DNA of 64,000 nucleotides, taken from Lentinus brumalis. Lineage: Eukaryota; Basidiomycota; Agaricomycetes; Polyporales; Polyporaceae. A model generated the notes under the pieces. It was not told the DNA's origin. It was given only the letters and a program-made list of their open reading frames with translations, and did not search any database. The position numbers were made by a program, and so were the translations under genes. Below, piece after piece: positions 10,927 through 22,235 of the stretch; the stretch's first letter is position 1, and each line of letters opens with the position of its first letter. The stretch is from positions 1,736,001 through 1,800,000 of the forward strand of contig MARA01000001.1 in assembly GCA_001792895.1 (NCBI GenBank), written 5' to 3'.

Positions 10927-12361
10927 TTACCGCTTCGTCTGCTTGCGCTTGACCTCCTCGTCCTTGCACGCGTGCAACATGAGCTTGTTCGGGTGGCCGG
11001 GCGTCATGCCCGAGTGGCCCTTGGACCAGTCGTACGACACCGCGTACGCGAAGATCGTGCCCGTGCGGTTGAAGGTCGTGCATGGGACCGGGCCCGGGGC
11101 AGGGTCGAACGCTGGAGATGCTCCGGTAAGCCTAGAAACGGACGTATAGAATGGAGGGGAGACGTACACTTGAGACGCGTGCGCGCGTCTTTGTCCCAGA
11201 AGTTGATGGTGCCGTCGGACCCTGCAGACCAGGGTGGATCAGTCGACAGTCAAGGATGTTTAATTGCGCGGGGGACGAGAGATGCAGCTTACCGCACGTG
11301 GAGAATGTGCCGTGCACAGGGTGGAATGAAATGTCGTTGACGGCGTAGACGAGGGACTGGTCCTTGCCCGTGGGAGTAGAGTCGCGTCGGTGACATTTGA
11401 ACGAGAAGTTGTTTGACGAGTCCTTCTCCTCGACATACTGGATGGCTACACGCCCTTCAATGCTGCCCACGGCGAAACCGTTCGCAGAGGGGAAGCAAGA
11501 CACTACACGCGTCTGCCATTTGAGTGGAGAAACCAAGGTCTGGATGATGACCCACCCCGTAAGCACATGTCGGAGTCTAAGCACCGGAAACACTGACCTT
11601 GAAGGGAGTAGTGGGGTTCTGGAGGTTGAACACTTGGATATGGCGCTCGGCTGTGCCGACGACCATCAACGGAAATACGACGTCCAATGTGTAACACCGT
11701 TCAGGGAGTTGAACAGTCGACACTGGGTTCGGTGTCCGCAAGTCCCAGTACTATGTACGTCGGCCAACCATGAGGGGCCGAACAGTATGACACAGAGGAT
11801 GAACGCACCTTGACCGTCTTGTCCCAGCTACCCGTCGCGAGCACGCTGCCCTGAGGAGACTCTATCCACCGCACAACTTTGATGGGCGCGTCGTGCTGAG
11901 CGACCTGCGATGGCTGGCCCGTGGTCACGTCGAACATGCGCCCTGCGTTGTCCGCGCCACCGGAGAATATCTTCGTTCCATCCTGGAATGTCGCGCCGCC
12001 GTCGATATCTCTTGCTACTCGGACATGAGAGACCACGCACCCTGTTCCAACATACGCTCAACACAGGCCCCTGGTGCGGGTACATAGCCTTGCCCTGCGA
12101 CTGGCCATTCGGGCCCACCTCGTAAATCCGGACCTAACCACCAACCGGTACATAGCACATCAGTTCAAGCCCATCGTGACGCGTCAAACGCTTCTGCAAC
12201 CGTACGTTGTTGTCCCAAGAACCGACTGCAAGGTAATCTGCACTTGGTGAGAAAGCCAAGCTGGATATTGAGTCGGTCGGAGGGTCGGCGACCTCAATGT
12301 CCTTCTCTGCTGGAGCATTGGAACCGAGGGTGCCCGAGGTCGAGCTGCCAAAGAACGACAT
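10927..12361 (-). CDS. mRNA export factor Rae1/Gle2 (WD40)
   Basis: Seven exons: 12206-12361, 12041-12133, 11809-11982, 11598-11750, 11293-11539, 11168-11221, 10927-11111; 353 residues. A WD40 propeller that docks mRNP at the nuclear pore through Nup98. Recognised by the start MSFFGSS, then [55 protein letters not shown], the family signature [45 protein letters not shown] and C-terminal [13 protein letters not shown], followed by a basic tail. Length equals the family norm. Exons were placed by phase; all close. Start is the ATG at 12361 preceding SFFG. Confidence 0.94.
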
Positions 12362-12667
12362 AGTCACCGCGGGTCAGCTCGTTATAGGCGTCGGCAGGTG
12401 GGGAGGAAAGGGCTGAGAAACGAAGACGAAGGAGAGAGGCAAGGACGCGGACTCGGGACTGGCATGCGGCAGAGTTGCACAACGCGTGACAGTGCGTGAC
12501 CTACCTCTTGTGCTATAACGGGCAGTCACACGTCACTCGCGAAGTTGCGGCCCGCTGCCACCCAGAGCACGGAAAGAATGATCCTGTACTCGTCGACTTT
12601 GACTTTTGAAAGTGCTACTGCCGTGTCCGTTGACATACTGAGCAAAAACGAATATGCCGCCTATTCA
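12362..12667. other. Upstream region of Rae1, no gene
   Basis: About 300 bases between the Rae1 start and tRNA-Arg. No further ORF or RNA recognised; promoter presumed. Confidence 0.4.
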
Positions 12668-12758
12668 CGACCAACCTGGGATTCGAACCCAGAATCTTCA
12701 GCTTAAACTTGACAATTCACGCCGGAAACTGACGCCTTAACCATTAGGCCAGTCGGCC
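12668..12758 (-). tRNA. tRNA-Arg (anticodon CCG) with an intron
   Basis: Minus strand. Acceptor GGCCGAC pairs with GTTGGTC allowing two G-U pairs; D arm TGGCCTAATGGTTAAGGC is the arginine type; anticodon stem TCAGT/GCTGA closes a loop T-T-CCG-G interrupted by an 18-nt intron after base 37; T arm CTGGG/TTCGAAT/CCCAG is perfect. The last stem pair is G-U, so intron length could be off by a base or two. Confidence 0.85.
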
Positions 12759-12863
12759 GTTGGAAGGCTGTGCCTACACACTGGTATCTTCGGGGCGACA
12801 AGCGATGGCGCGTAGCTTGGCCCGCTTGGGGGCGCCCTCACGTCTTCGACCACGTCCAACGCG

Positions 12864-13530
12864 ATGTTGAGCTCTCTCCCCGCGTTCTGCGCGTCGCGTC
12901 ACGCGTCGCGCTCCTTGCTGCCTTCTCTGCGACGTCAGTATGCTGCAGCGGCAAAGGCCCCCTCGCCCCGGCCGCTCCTGGGCCGATTCGACCACATTCC
13001 CGTCGACCTTGCACGCGTCCAGTCTGGTACCAACGTCCGCCTACGCGACTACGAGCAACAGAAAGCCCTCAAGCGGTTCAGCTATGATCTAAAGCTCAAA
13101 GACGGCCTCGTCCATCCCGCCGAGGGCGACAACTTCATCGGTACTGCTAACACTCCCTCCGCCCGACCTTTGCTTCATCCTCGTTCAATTAACAGGTCCC
13201 AACGGTTGTTCTTTGCGACCGCCTCTGTCGCCCATGTTCCAGGAAGTGGTCCGCAACTTCCGAGGCACGAACATCACCGTCTACGTCATACCCGAAGGTA
13301 CCCCTCTTCCTCCGTCCCTCACCCTTCTTCACGAGCATTCGGATCACTACTCCCTGCAATGCACAGAGCCTGTCTCGCTCGATGGCAAGTAATCCTTTTC
13401 TCTTCCATTGCCTCGTGTACTCACTCAGTTTCCTATAGCCCTCAACGCCACCTTGACCGAGTTCATCAACAAATACGGCCGTAAGCTCGACAAGGAACAG
13501 TTTGACGAAGAGTATCCCTTCACGATATAG
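12864..13530 (+). CDS. Fungal Tse2-like ADP-ribosyltransferase-domain protein, mitochondrial-type
   Basis: Exons 12864-13140, 13196-13384, 13439-13530; 185 residues. The N-terminus (about 30 residues rich in Arg, Ser, Leu, Ala and without acids) looks like a mitochondrial presequence. The rest matches the fungal family that Pfam groups with bacterial Tse2-type ADP-ribosyltransferases: NVRLRDY, a ..LVHPAEGDNFIGPNG turn, SLRP, VIPEGTPLP, and the hallmark LLHEHSDHYSLQ. Enzymatic activity and role in fungi are not established, so function is left open. Intron 2 is a GC-AG intron (13385-13438); phase confirms it. No immunity partner or secretion gene is adjacent. Family assignment is from memory of the motif pattern. 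Confidence 0.72.
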
Positions 13531-14296
13531 GACGCCTTCTGAGAGCCTCCGTCCCGACCCTTGTCAGGCGAAGACAGCCGGTTATCTGGGAAAACGCGGT
13601 CGACGCCTAAGACAAGAGGTTCCACCTCATGACCGGTGGCAAAAATAGTGGTGTCCGTAGTGATGTAGTCGATCTCCGTAAGGAGCAGCGACGTCTCGCC
13701 TGTCCCTTGCGCACCAGCAATATATCATACGGCGTGAAGACGACCGACCGACGCGTCGTAAACAAGTGGCACACATACAGAACCTGCCATCAACGACACT
13801 GAGAAAGAGACACACACATTGTGCCGTTGAACGTCGTCGGGTGCGGATGCCTGCATGTGAAGGGTATATAAGCGCGAGGACCAGTCACCCCCCACACACC
13901 GCCGTTGCAGTGAGTGACCCAGTAGAGATGGCGTGCCGGAGGCAGGTGCTGCGAGCGACAGACAGAGAACGTCTTGCCAAGCCTAGGACTGCGAATGTCC
14001 CGGAAGCTAGAAGCCGCATATATAGATTAGAGGATTAAGAACGTACTCGTAAAGTGTTCGAAACTGTACACCATGGTACATATATGCGTGTGCTCAAGGG
14101 CCGAATGGAGATGCTAGATCTGAATCTGTTCGTACAAATAAAAATAAGATAGCCCGACTGTAACAGAGAGAGAGTATCAGTCCGTCAAGCTGCGCGTGCA
14201 TGGTCCAATGTACAAGGATGATGCGAAGGTAGCAATGTGTCGATCCATGCATATGGACGTGGTCGATGGATGGATGAGACTGTATGCGTGGTATCC
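13531..14296. other. Convergent intergenic region
   Basis: Between the 3' ends of the Tse2-like gene (+) and the sirtuin gene (-). No supported ORF. It contains several short TATATA-type stretches (about 13865 and 14020) without an obvious gene to serve. Confidence 0.45.
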
Positions 14297-16958
14297 TTAG
14301 CGGATGCGTCCTGTTCTACGACCATCCGCGGGAGGGTTCTGACTTCGAATATAGGACGTTGGCAAACGACTCTCCGGGTCCCCACGAGGGGCGTATTCTC
14401 CTTCATCGCTGGACCCCGAGGAACGAGCGCTTTCGGGGTAGCCGTACGCGTGTTGGGGAAAGTTGTATGGCTTCGGCTTGCCAGGACGAGCTCCCATATA
14501 CTCACCGAGGCCGCCAGACGTACGGCGCCGTTTAGTGGGGGACGGCGATGGCGATGGCGGAGAAGACATGTCTTGGCGGCGGAACGCCGGCAGCTCCTCG
14601 AAGCAAGGAGAAGCGGGCAGCGATGACAGGGGCGACGACGGCTGCGTCGCGCCGCTGATCGTCCTGATCGGTTTCGGTGGTGAGGCTGAACCGACGGAGG
14701 CAGGAGGGGAGGAGAGCGGCGAGGAGAGCGGCGAGATCTGCGACAACGTTTTGCTTATATGCGAGAGGTCGTACACAGATTCGGCGTAAGTGGAAAGAGG
14801 TGGCGAAGATAGCGGCGAGGATAGCGGGGTCATCGAACTCGCGGTCTTCGATAGGGCTGGCGGGGAGAGACAGATAGATGTTGGAGGAGACGACAACGGA
14901 GATGACGAGAAGGGCCCATGGTCACGTACATTCTTCGACGGCGTCGTCGTGATGACCACTTCTGGGAACTCCTTGCGCCTTCCCGGGACCTTGATGACAA
15001 GACGCTTCGACGAGTCGTCTTTGGAAACAGGAGGAGTGGGTAGCGTAGTGTCGCCTCGTTTCCGGGTCATATTCTTCTCCTTCGCCCCCGCCTTGCGTGA
15101 GCTCTTCGACGGTGATACAGGAGACAGCGGTGGAACACCAGTCTTCCGCTTCTTCGCCGTTTGAGCATGGGCGTCCCTGTGGTTCTCTGACTTCCTCTTC
15201 TTGCCCTTCTTCGCGCTACCTTCCTGGCTACTGCGCTGCTCCGCAAGCCGCTCCTGTTCTTCGGCCTGTCGTGCGGTCTCTTCAGCTGCCTCTTTTCGCT
15301 TCCGCCGCCGTTCCTCAGCCGCTTCTTTGGCCTGCTCTTCCCGCTCAAGCTCCTCCTGTACCATCCGGGCGAAAGACTGAGCGTCCCCACGTATCCACAC
15401 GTCGAACACACCATCCCACTCTCTCGTGGGAACGGGGAAGTCCAGGTTAAGATAGATTGTCCGTACGGGAGGCTCCTCGTCCTCCGCTGGGGACCGACGA
15501 GGAGAGGGTGTGGGCGTCACGAGACCGTGGGCAGATGTCGAGGGCTCGTCGGCGGGAGTATTCATTGCAGCATGCCGTGAGCGCACGGCCTTTGAGAACT
15601 CGCGCACGATGCGCTTCGTCCCGGGAACACGCAGACTCGTGCCCACAACGAGCAGGAGGTCCGCTCCGGCACGACCCTTGCCCTTCGCGCTTCCCATGAG
15701 GTCCTTCCGGACGACGTTGCCCACCTCCTCACCGTCTTTGTGATCCTCGTTATAGAGCACGACACTCGGGCGTAAGCGGCCAACAGCTCTGGACCGCTTG
15801 CCAACGAGTTGCCGGGTCTCCTCGATGGCAGTACACTGAGGGCAGGCCGGAGGTGTCCCATCCTTGAGAGAGCCGACGTAGTCGCGCAGGGGGAACGAGT
15901 GTGTGCAAGTCTGACAGTGCATGAACTGTAAGGTGCCGTGTAGAGGGATGCATCTCGGCGTCTCCGCAGGAGGTGATGGTAGCCGACTTGTTGATGGTTC
16001 CTCAGGAGCGGGAGCGGCCAGTTCAACAGGAGCAGCCTTTCCCTTCGTAGAGCGAGGCTTAGTCCGTTTAGCGTCGAGTTCAGGTACGCCGAAAGTGAGG
16101 CCCGACTTCTCCTCGAGTGCGTCGATGTTCTGCGTGTACACTCGTAGAAGGCGCCGGCGCTCGTCGAGCATACGAAGGAAGCGATGAAAGGCCGTGGGCT
16201 GGGCAGCATCCGACAATTGCGAGAGCTGTCCGATCATTTGGCAGAAGAGCGAAGTAGTATCTTCCGACTAGATGTATGTTCGTGAGTTCGTGCGACGCCG
16301 GCCGTGAAGCAGCAGGTGCTGAGAGGTCTGAGCTGCGTGTGATTGAACTCGCGATAGCCGTGTCATCGTGAGGAGGCAAATTGAACCCCCATGCAGCTCC
16401 CCCTTTGAGGACTGACGAGACACTCTCAATGATATCCCCTGGAAGCACCGCGCTCGTAGCCATATGCAGTGTTCTTCCTGTTGCTGCCTCTGGCCACGGC
16501 GATTGCGTGTGGCATCCATGTATGAGGCGAATCGCGCGGCGGCGTTGCGAGGGGTTGCGCCGACCATGAGTCGCGGCGTCCATCACGACCTCTGCAGCAA
16601 GCTCCACAACCAGATACAATACTCACGTTGAATACCGAGGCATCGAACAGGTCCTTCCCCGAGCTTAGCGTCGGGTGGTCCTTCTTCAGAGACTGGAACA
16701 GGCCCTCAGAGGATCTGAAGTCAGGGATGCCGGCCTGGACAGAGATACCAGCACCTAGAGCGCCGCGTTCAATGAGTCGACAGCGCACCAAGGCATGCTG
16801 TATGCTCGCCACTTACCGCAGACGACTGCTATGCGGCGCGCCTTGAGAACGGCCTTGACGACCCGCTTCATGTGGCTGACGGGGTCGGGCGAGGGCACGA
16901 GGAACGCTGGTGAGGGCGGTAACGGCGTGGCCGCGTCCAGCGGCAGGAACGCCGTCAT
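14297..16958 (-). CDS. Sirtuin, NAD-dependent histone deacetylase of Hst3/Hst4 type
   Basis: Exons 16817-16958, 16627-16754, 14297-16267; 746 residues. The catalytic core occupies residues about 30-330: VCGAGISVQAGIPDFRSSEG, YTQNIDALE, catalytic His in IPLHGTL near 200, a zinc site (two CxxC pairs, HCQTC and CPQC), and VVGTSLRVPGTK. Hst3/Hst4 remove H3K56 acetylation; that substrate is inferred. The remaining 400 residues are unusual: a basic coiled-coil-like segment rich in KRK/EE, then a low-complexity tail built of SSPLSSPP-type repeats. Intron 2 (16268-16626) is 359 nt, far longer than neighbours. The start chosen gives MTAFLPL about 25 residues before the core; an upstream in-frame start cannot be excluded. 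Confidence 0.9.
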
Positions 16959-17584
16959 CGCAGGGGTGGCGGGGATGGCGGCGGGAGGACGCGACGGACG
17001 GGGAGGTCGCAGTGACAGGAGGCCGTGGAAGAGGAGGACAAGCGTTGGGAGCAGGCGCCTGGACACCTGAACTTGAAGCGGTGGCGCGCTGGTCGATGCT
17101 CTCGACGCGAGTATGGACGCGCCGTCTGCTCCGCCTCGTCTTCGACGCCGTCAACTCTCTCACTCCGCGGTCGCTACTCAAAGACACAAGAAGCCCTCTC
17201 ATAGTCGATGTTATGAGGAAAGCCCTCATGCGAAAGCAATTCCTCTCCCGGTGCATCCGCTAGCCCTGGTTCAGTCCTTTCTCGGGACGTTGGCAATTTG
17301 AACTAAGCTTCGAAGACGAGCTCGACGACTTGTCCGAGGAATCAGACAAGGGAAATCATTCATGTAGTGGATTATCATTGACAAGCCCGGTGTGGCCGTA
17401 TGGTCCTCCGCTTGTTTGACATCGAAGAGTGCCTAGGAGCCATTTTCCAAAAGTGCGAGCAGAATTCGGGCTTAGGGTTGGAAGACGAATTGGCCTGCGA
17501 TGGTCGCATACCACAAGGCTATGGGGACGAGAACTCAAGAGAACTGGCGTACAAATACAATGGGCGCGAGCGTGCGCCGTAGCA
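16959..17584. other. Spacer between sirtuin promoter and RPB8 3' end
   Basis: Both flanking genes are on the minus strand. Open frames here are antisense or low-complexity (Arg/Ala-rich) and show no family features. Presumed sirtuin promoter and RPB8 terminator. Confidence 0.4.
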
Positions 17585-18533
17585 TTACCGACGCAGAAGT
17601 ATGAATACAGGGTCCCCGAGCACGATGTTCGTCATATGCCTGTGCGAGCCTGTTAGGGACATCAGAAGGCCACCAAACGACGCATACGCCGTCCTGTGGG
17701 AAGGCGAGTCAGGTACTGTAATGTGGTCGCGGCGAATCCGAAGGCCACTTACACAACCTCCGCTGAACCACCGTCGAATCTATACACCTGCAAAGACCAG
17801 AGTGACGTCAGCCATCTGCACTCCTTGGTCAATCATTCACGGGCAGGGGATGATGCACGGCTGGGATACCCGCTGTTCGGACGGGCGGAAAGGCGAGAGA
17901 TATACGCCGCGCAAGGATACCTTGTGTCTCGTCTCAGAGCGCGGCCGGCCAAATGATTTCCTTCAGCCTGAAACCCGGCCGAAAGGTAACCTCGCGCGGC
18001 GAATTTTCGCCCACTGGCATGCCTTCTGTCCCGTCCAAAACGCCGGAATGACTGCCGTGGATGTCGCTTGAGGGAGAAGGGACAGGCGGCGAGCGAGAAG
18101 ATGGTCGGACAGAGCCGTAGAGCGGGAGCATACTCACCTTCCCATACATGACGTACTCGTAGTCATCGTCCAACCCTCTCCGTCCCTTCGCGTCTGGCCT
18201 CCACACATCCCGGTCCTTCTCCTCGTCGTCTGCGGCGCCCGCCACGCCCTGCGGTATCCGGGAGAGTGATGATGCGAGCGCGAGCGCGAACGACTGGCCT
18301 GCTTGTAGGGGGAAGAGCTCAACGTTGTAGTCCAACGTCAGCTCCATGTCGTAGTTTTTCGAGTGTGCATATAGACGCGAGACTGTGCACAACAGAGGAC
18401 GTAGTGTGAGTGGCGTACACATGCGAAGCAGATGCGCAGAGCACGCACCTCGGTCAAATTTCTTGCCCTCCTTGTCTATGGCGTTGATCGTGAAGATGTC
18501 GTCAAAGAGAACGTTGGAGGAGTTGGATGACAT
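17585..18533 (-). CDS. RPB8: RNA polymerases I/II/III shared subunit Rpb8 (RPABC3)
   Basis: Exons 18449-18533, 18138-18382, 17753-17787, 17585-17693; 157 residues, the family length. OB-fold subunit common to the three nuclear polymerases. Visible: start MSSNSSNVLFDDIFTI with NAIDKEGKKFDRVSRL, a central MELTLDYNVELFPL, GLDDDYEYVMYGKVYRFD, and the C-terminus TAYASFGGLLMSLTG ending FILLRR. Intron 2 (17788-18137) is 350 nt and reads open for 68 codons past the donor, which could mislead gene finders into a truncated C-terminus; the true end lies 350 nt further on. All phases close. Confidence 0.93.
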
Positions 18534-19058
18534 CTCGTCGTCGTTTTAGCCTGCAGGACCGGGAGTGCAAGGGAAGAGGAGGAGGAGGAGACCTCAGAAC
18601 CGATTTCGGGCGAACAAGCGACGCGACCTACTAGTACTAGCGCCTCTGGCGCCAACGCGTCCCACTTACAGTACTTATGTAAGGATGTACAGTAACACTT
18701 GTCTCCCCTAGGCAGACGATTGACGGGCCTATCGACGTGCAGAAAGGACGGCCCAACAACCAGTAACACAGAGTGCGGAAGTTACGACTGTTTTTCGACC
18801 GTAAGTGAGCACTCATAAAGCGGGTGTATTCAGAACCGAGACTCAACAGCCACGAGAACAGCGCGGCGGAATGCATCCAGGCAGCCACTACTCGTAACGC
18901 CACGCCTGTCCTCCAAGCAATTTTGCGCCCTGAACCCAAACGACATCGATGTATTAAGTGAACAAAGCTACTGAACAGAATATGAGGACCGACTGGCTGT
19001 ATCATGAAAGCGAGAGCAAGAACTGCGACAGCGAGGGACAAACCTTGAGCTCCTACAC
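18534..19058. other. Upstream region of RPB8
   Basis: About 500 bases between the RPB8 start and the 3' end of the next minus-strand gene. A hydrophobic minus-strand open frame (18637-19089) overlaps the neighbour's last exon and is not supported. Confidence 0.4.
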
Positions 19059-20725
19059 TCATCCGAGGGGGGAGTCGCACATCTGGCACAGCAGGTCAGG
19101 AGATTATGCATCAGATGCGTACTTCAGGATGGCCGGTAGCGACTTACAGCGTTCACCCTGGGGAAGGTCGGTATCATCACCGTCGGCACGGGTATATTGA
19201 ATGTGCCCAGTCTTCCAAGCATCTCCCGCCACGAGCGATCCTGGTTACGGAGTCGTTGGAGCTCGGCCAGCTGAGCAGCCGTAGGATGATGAAGGACAAT
19301 GACAAAGGCCCGATCTGAGTAGTCGCGGTGCTGGTATATCTGCAGCGTATCAACGCCCGGATGGAGCCATGTGCGCCGAGGTCGACAGATTCATCCGGCT
19401 CGCACTGATATTGAACCGTCTTCAGCAAATGTTTCCGTGGACCTTGACCGCGATGGACACATGCGTACCTGAGTGAAGGGGGGTGAGAGCGCAATGCTCT
19501 GCGGCGGGTCACCTTCAGCAGTGGCGTCCAGCTGTGCGAAGAGAGACGAGTCCCTGGGCCACTGGGCCGGATGACCGCACTTGACAATGTCCACAGCAGC
19601 TCTGTCTCCTTCGTCTACGAAGCTCGCGGTGCACTGAGAGCTTGGATAAGACACCAGAGAGATGCACATGCTAGCTGTCAGGCCGCTGCACTAGGGTGTC
19701 AGCTACGCTTTCGTCAGATCAATTACGGGTAGCCACTCACTCCGATCACGACCCTTCCACCGTTCGACCTGCACTACCTCTTCAGCGGTCAGTTTAAAAG
19801 CTAGCGTGAGGGGGACCCGTGTAAGTTGGTATGACGAATGGCACCGTCTGAGGCTCAGCACGCGGATAAGATTGTGCGCAAACGGCGACACGGACGAAGG
19901 CAACTCCGCGGCGGATATCGACGATGGGGTTTGTTGGGCATGCGAGGAGGCCACCTCCGACCCAGAGCTCACGTCCACCGAAACATGCCCACAACATGCC
20001 CACGCACACTTTCGCCCGTACCTTGTGACTGTCCCACAGGTATCGGTGGTTCCTTGAATCCGGGTGGGCCCTTCCCCCTCCCTTTCTGCTTCACAAATGC
20101 CCTCTTGTGAGCTGACGGGGAAGGTGACGCGTCTGCAGGCAAGGTAGGTAGTCGAGTCTTCGTTTGCAACACCTGCTGTAAGGGGATGGAGGGCGAATGA
20201 GAAGGCGATCGCTCTCGCGTAGGTGATTCTTCTAAGAGAGCATCTGTGGTACTGGGACCGCCAGTGGAGGGACGTTCCGCAGGTGCTGCCTTGGCGGGCC
20301 ACTGCGCTTGAGCCCCATGGACGAGTGGCAGAGACTCAGACTGCACGGATTGCTTATCCTTGAACCACTTCAGATCGGCTTGAATGCCTCGAGACCCGTC
20401 TTTCTCTTCTTCTGAACATCATCTTCGTCAACTTCGGATGCTGCGACGACATCTTGAGTCACCGCACAACTACAGTGCTGCCAGTGACGAGCTGGCCGGG
20501 TGGTTCAGCAGGAACAGACGAATGTCACATACAATGCGGGGTTGGAGCCCAGACAAGCTCTACGTTGTACAAGCTGGCAACTAGCGGCGGAATTGGGGGA
20601 GGCGCCTGGACGCGATAGCACGCGTCTTCCGTTTCCCACGCTTCCACGCGCATGACGCGTCCCAGCTCGACGCGTCCTCCTCCCAACACCTGCACTTCTA
20701 CCACCATGTCCTCGTCAGCGTCCAC
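19059..20725 (-). CDS. Unrecognised protein, probable one-base frameshift in exon 2
   Basis: Proposed exons: 20533-20725, 19973-20452, 19741-19847, 19406-19674, 19148-19339, 19059-19082; about 421 residues if one base is restored near 20378. The N-terminal 65 residues are beta-rich (VVEVQVLGGGRVELGRVMRVE), then a charged QKKRKTGLEAFK/ADLKWFKDKQ region where the frame breaks, a Pro/Ser-rich disordered stretch (residues about 130-220), and a C-terminal domain (RVPLTLAFKL; LHHPTAAQLAELQRLRNQD). Phases of the last four exons close exactly. Exon 2 would use an AAG acceptor. Start may be 20725, 20707 or 20653; the first two overlap the SEM1 start on the other strand. No family recognised; existence of the 3' half is firmer than the 5' half. 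Confidence 0.6.
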
Positions 20726-21191
20726 ATCTCAGCCGGTTCAGAGCACCTCTGCGGCAGTCGAGCACACGAAAGATGATGACGTCCCTCACTTGGGTGTGCT
20801 GGAGGAAGACGACGAGTTCGAGGAGTTCGCTGTAGCAGGTATGTCCTTGTGAGTGTAGTGGGTTGCAAGGAAGCCCTCGCGCCTGCACGACTTTGGATGG
20901 ACGAACGCGTGTGCTGACCGTTCCTTCTTTGTGCTCTAGACTGGGATGATTCTCAGACGGACCTCGCACATTTGGGCGGCACAGCGCCGGGCGCGGCGAA
21001 GTCGGGCGGAGACAAGCTGTGGGAGGATAATTGGGACGACGACGATATCGAGGACGACTTCAGTGTGCAGCTAAGGTGCGTCTGGCTATCCCGCTCTGTC
21101 CTTACCCCTAACTCATGCGTGGGTCCTTTCCAGGAGCGAGTTGGCAAAGAAGAAGGGCAACGGTGGCGGCCCGGAGTCGATGCAGCACTAA
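20706..21191 (+). CDS. SEM1: 26S proteasome subunit Sem1/Dss1
   Basis: Exons 20706-20838, 20940-21075, 21134-21191; 108 residues. A small acidic disordered protein of the proteasome lid, also part of TREX-2 and BRCA2-type complexes. The two acidic-aromatic blocks that define it are clear: EEDDEFEEFAVADWDD and DKLWEDNWDDDDIEDDFS, followed by the helical VQLRSELAKK tail. N-terminus is Ser/Thr-rich and longer than in yeast. Start is the ATG at 20706; it lies within the 5' end of the divergent gene on the minus strand. Confidence 0.95.
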
Positions 21192-22140
21192 GCGTTCTGT
21201 CCCTCGGTGTGCCTCGACCATGTTTGCTCGGATCTCGTTTGTGTATCAATGCACTTGTCCTCTCCAACTCTCCCGGATCCAGTCTCCACGCGTCCGGAAA
21301 GTTCGTGGATTGATTTGGATGCGCTCTCCCGCGGATGAAGGGATTCTACGGAAGATTAGGTTCCTGTCTGGGACCCCGTCGATATTGTGCCCGGAAGGCT
21401 ATCCACGGTTCTGTGCGTTTTCCGGAGGTTTGACTACCGGTCCAGTTCCACCGGGTACGTAGTCTAAGGTTATGACATGGCTTCCACATGAAGATGCTGG
21501 TTCAGGCACCGTGCTCATCGCGCAGGAATATGGCAGAACAAGCCCTCGATCGAGACTGTGGAAGATCCATGTCGGCCTCAAATGCAGAAGTACCTTCTTC
21601 CGAGTACAGCACAATCGATCCTTGCCATAGGACGGGTGGGATTTCCGTGGCTGATGCACGTCCATTATCGACATACCACTGTCGGCCTGCGTCGGCGAAC
21701 GTTTGTCCGGTGTGTTTTGCGCGACAGGGACGCCGGGCGCGCGCAGTTCACGAATGAGCACGACAAATGTGATGGGCGGGGTCAAAAGATGCGAGAGACA
21801 CCTAGGTACCACGGCAGCATGCTCGCGTCGCGATCCTCACAGGAAGGAAGGTTTGGCTGGCCTCGAGGGCCTGGTAGGGGACGAGAGGATGCCTTGTACG
21901 GCGTGGTTATATGCCTTGCATGACATTGACAGCGTAGGAGAAGAAGCCCGACTTAGATTCCCTAGGATTCGAATCTGTGCTGCCTTCCTCGTCAAGAAGT
22001 GTGGCCAGGAATACCACGAACGTGCGTGTAGAGCCCGATAAAGGAGTGTTCCCAGGTACAGCGGGCGTCCCATCAAAGATCAAAGTGTTGAGATGTCACG
22101 CCGGGGAAACGGTATCGTGTGGTCAGAGCCAGGATGAGCA
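21192..22140. other. Intergenic, no gene recognised
   Basis: About 950 bases between SEM1 and the permease gene. Several open frames on both strands of 70-135 codons have no family features and overlap each other. Function unknown; promoter of the permease at the right end. Confidence 0.4.
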
Positions 22141-22142
22141 GT

Positions 22143-22149
22143 TATATAC
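22143..22149 (+). promoter_or_regulatory. TATA box of permease gene
   Basis: TATATAC-type element about 90 bases upstream of the ATG at 22236. Confidence 0.4.
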
Positions 22150-22235
22150 CCCACCCCCGCTGACCATGGCCCTTCGACCCTCGTCCTCCTCGTTCCCCCT
22201 CTTCGTCCGTCCCCGCTCCGCGCGTAGTTCAGACG

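Noticed and set aside
16080..16619. Minus-strand frame that crosses the sirtuin intron
   Set aside because: It is the intron plus a shifted frame of exon 3; removing 16268-16626 gives the contiguous sirtuin core.
18637..19089. Minus-strand hydrophobic open frame of about 150 codons
   Set aside because: Overlaps the last exon of the gene at 19059-20725 on the same strand, starts without a clear ATG context, and has no family motif.
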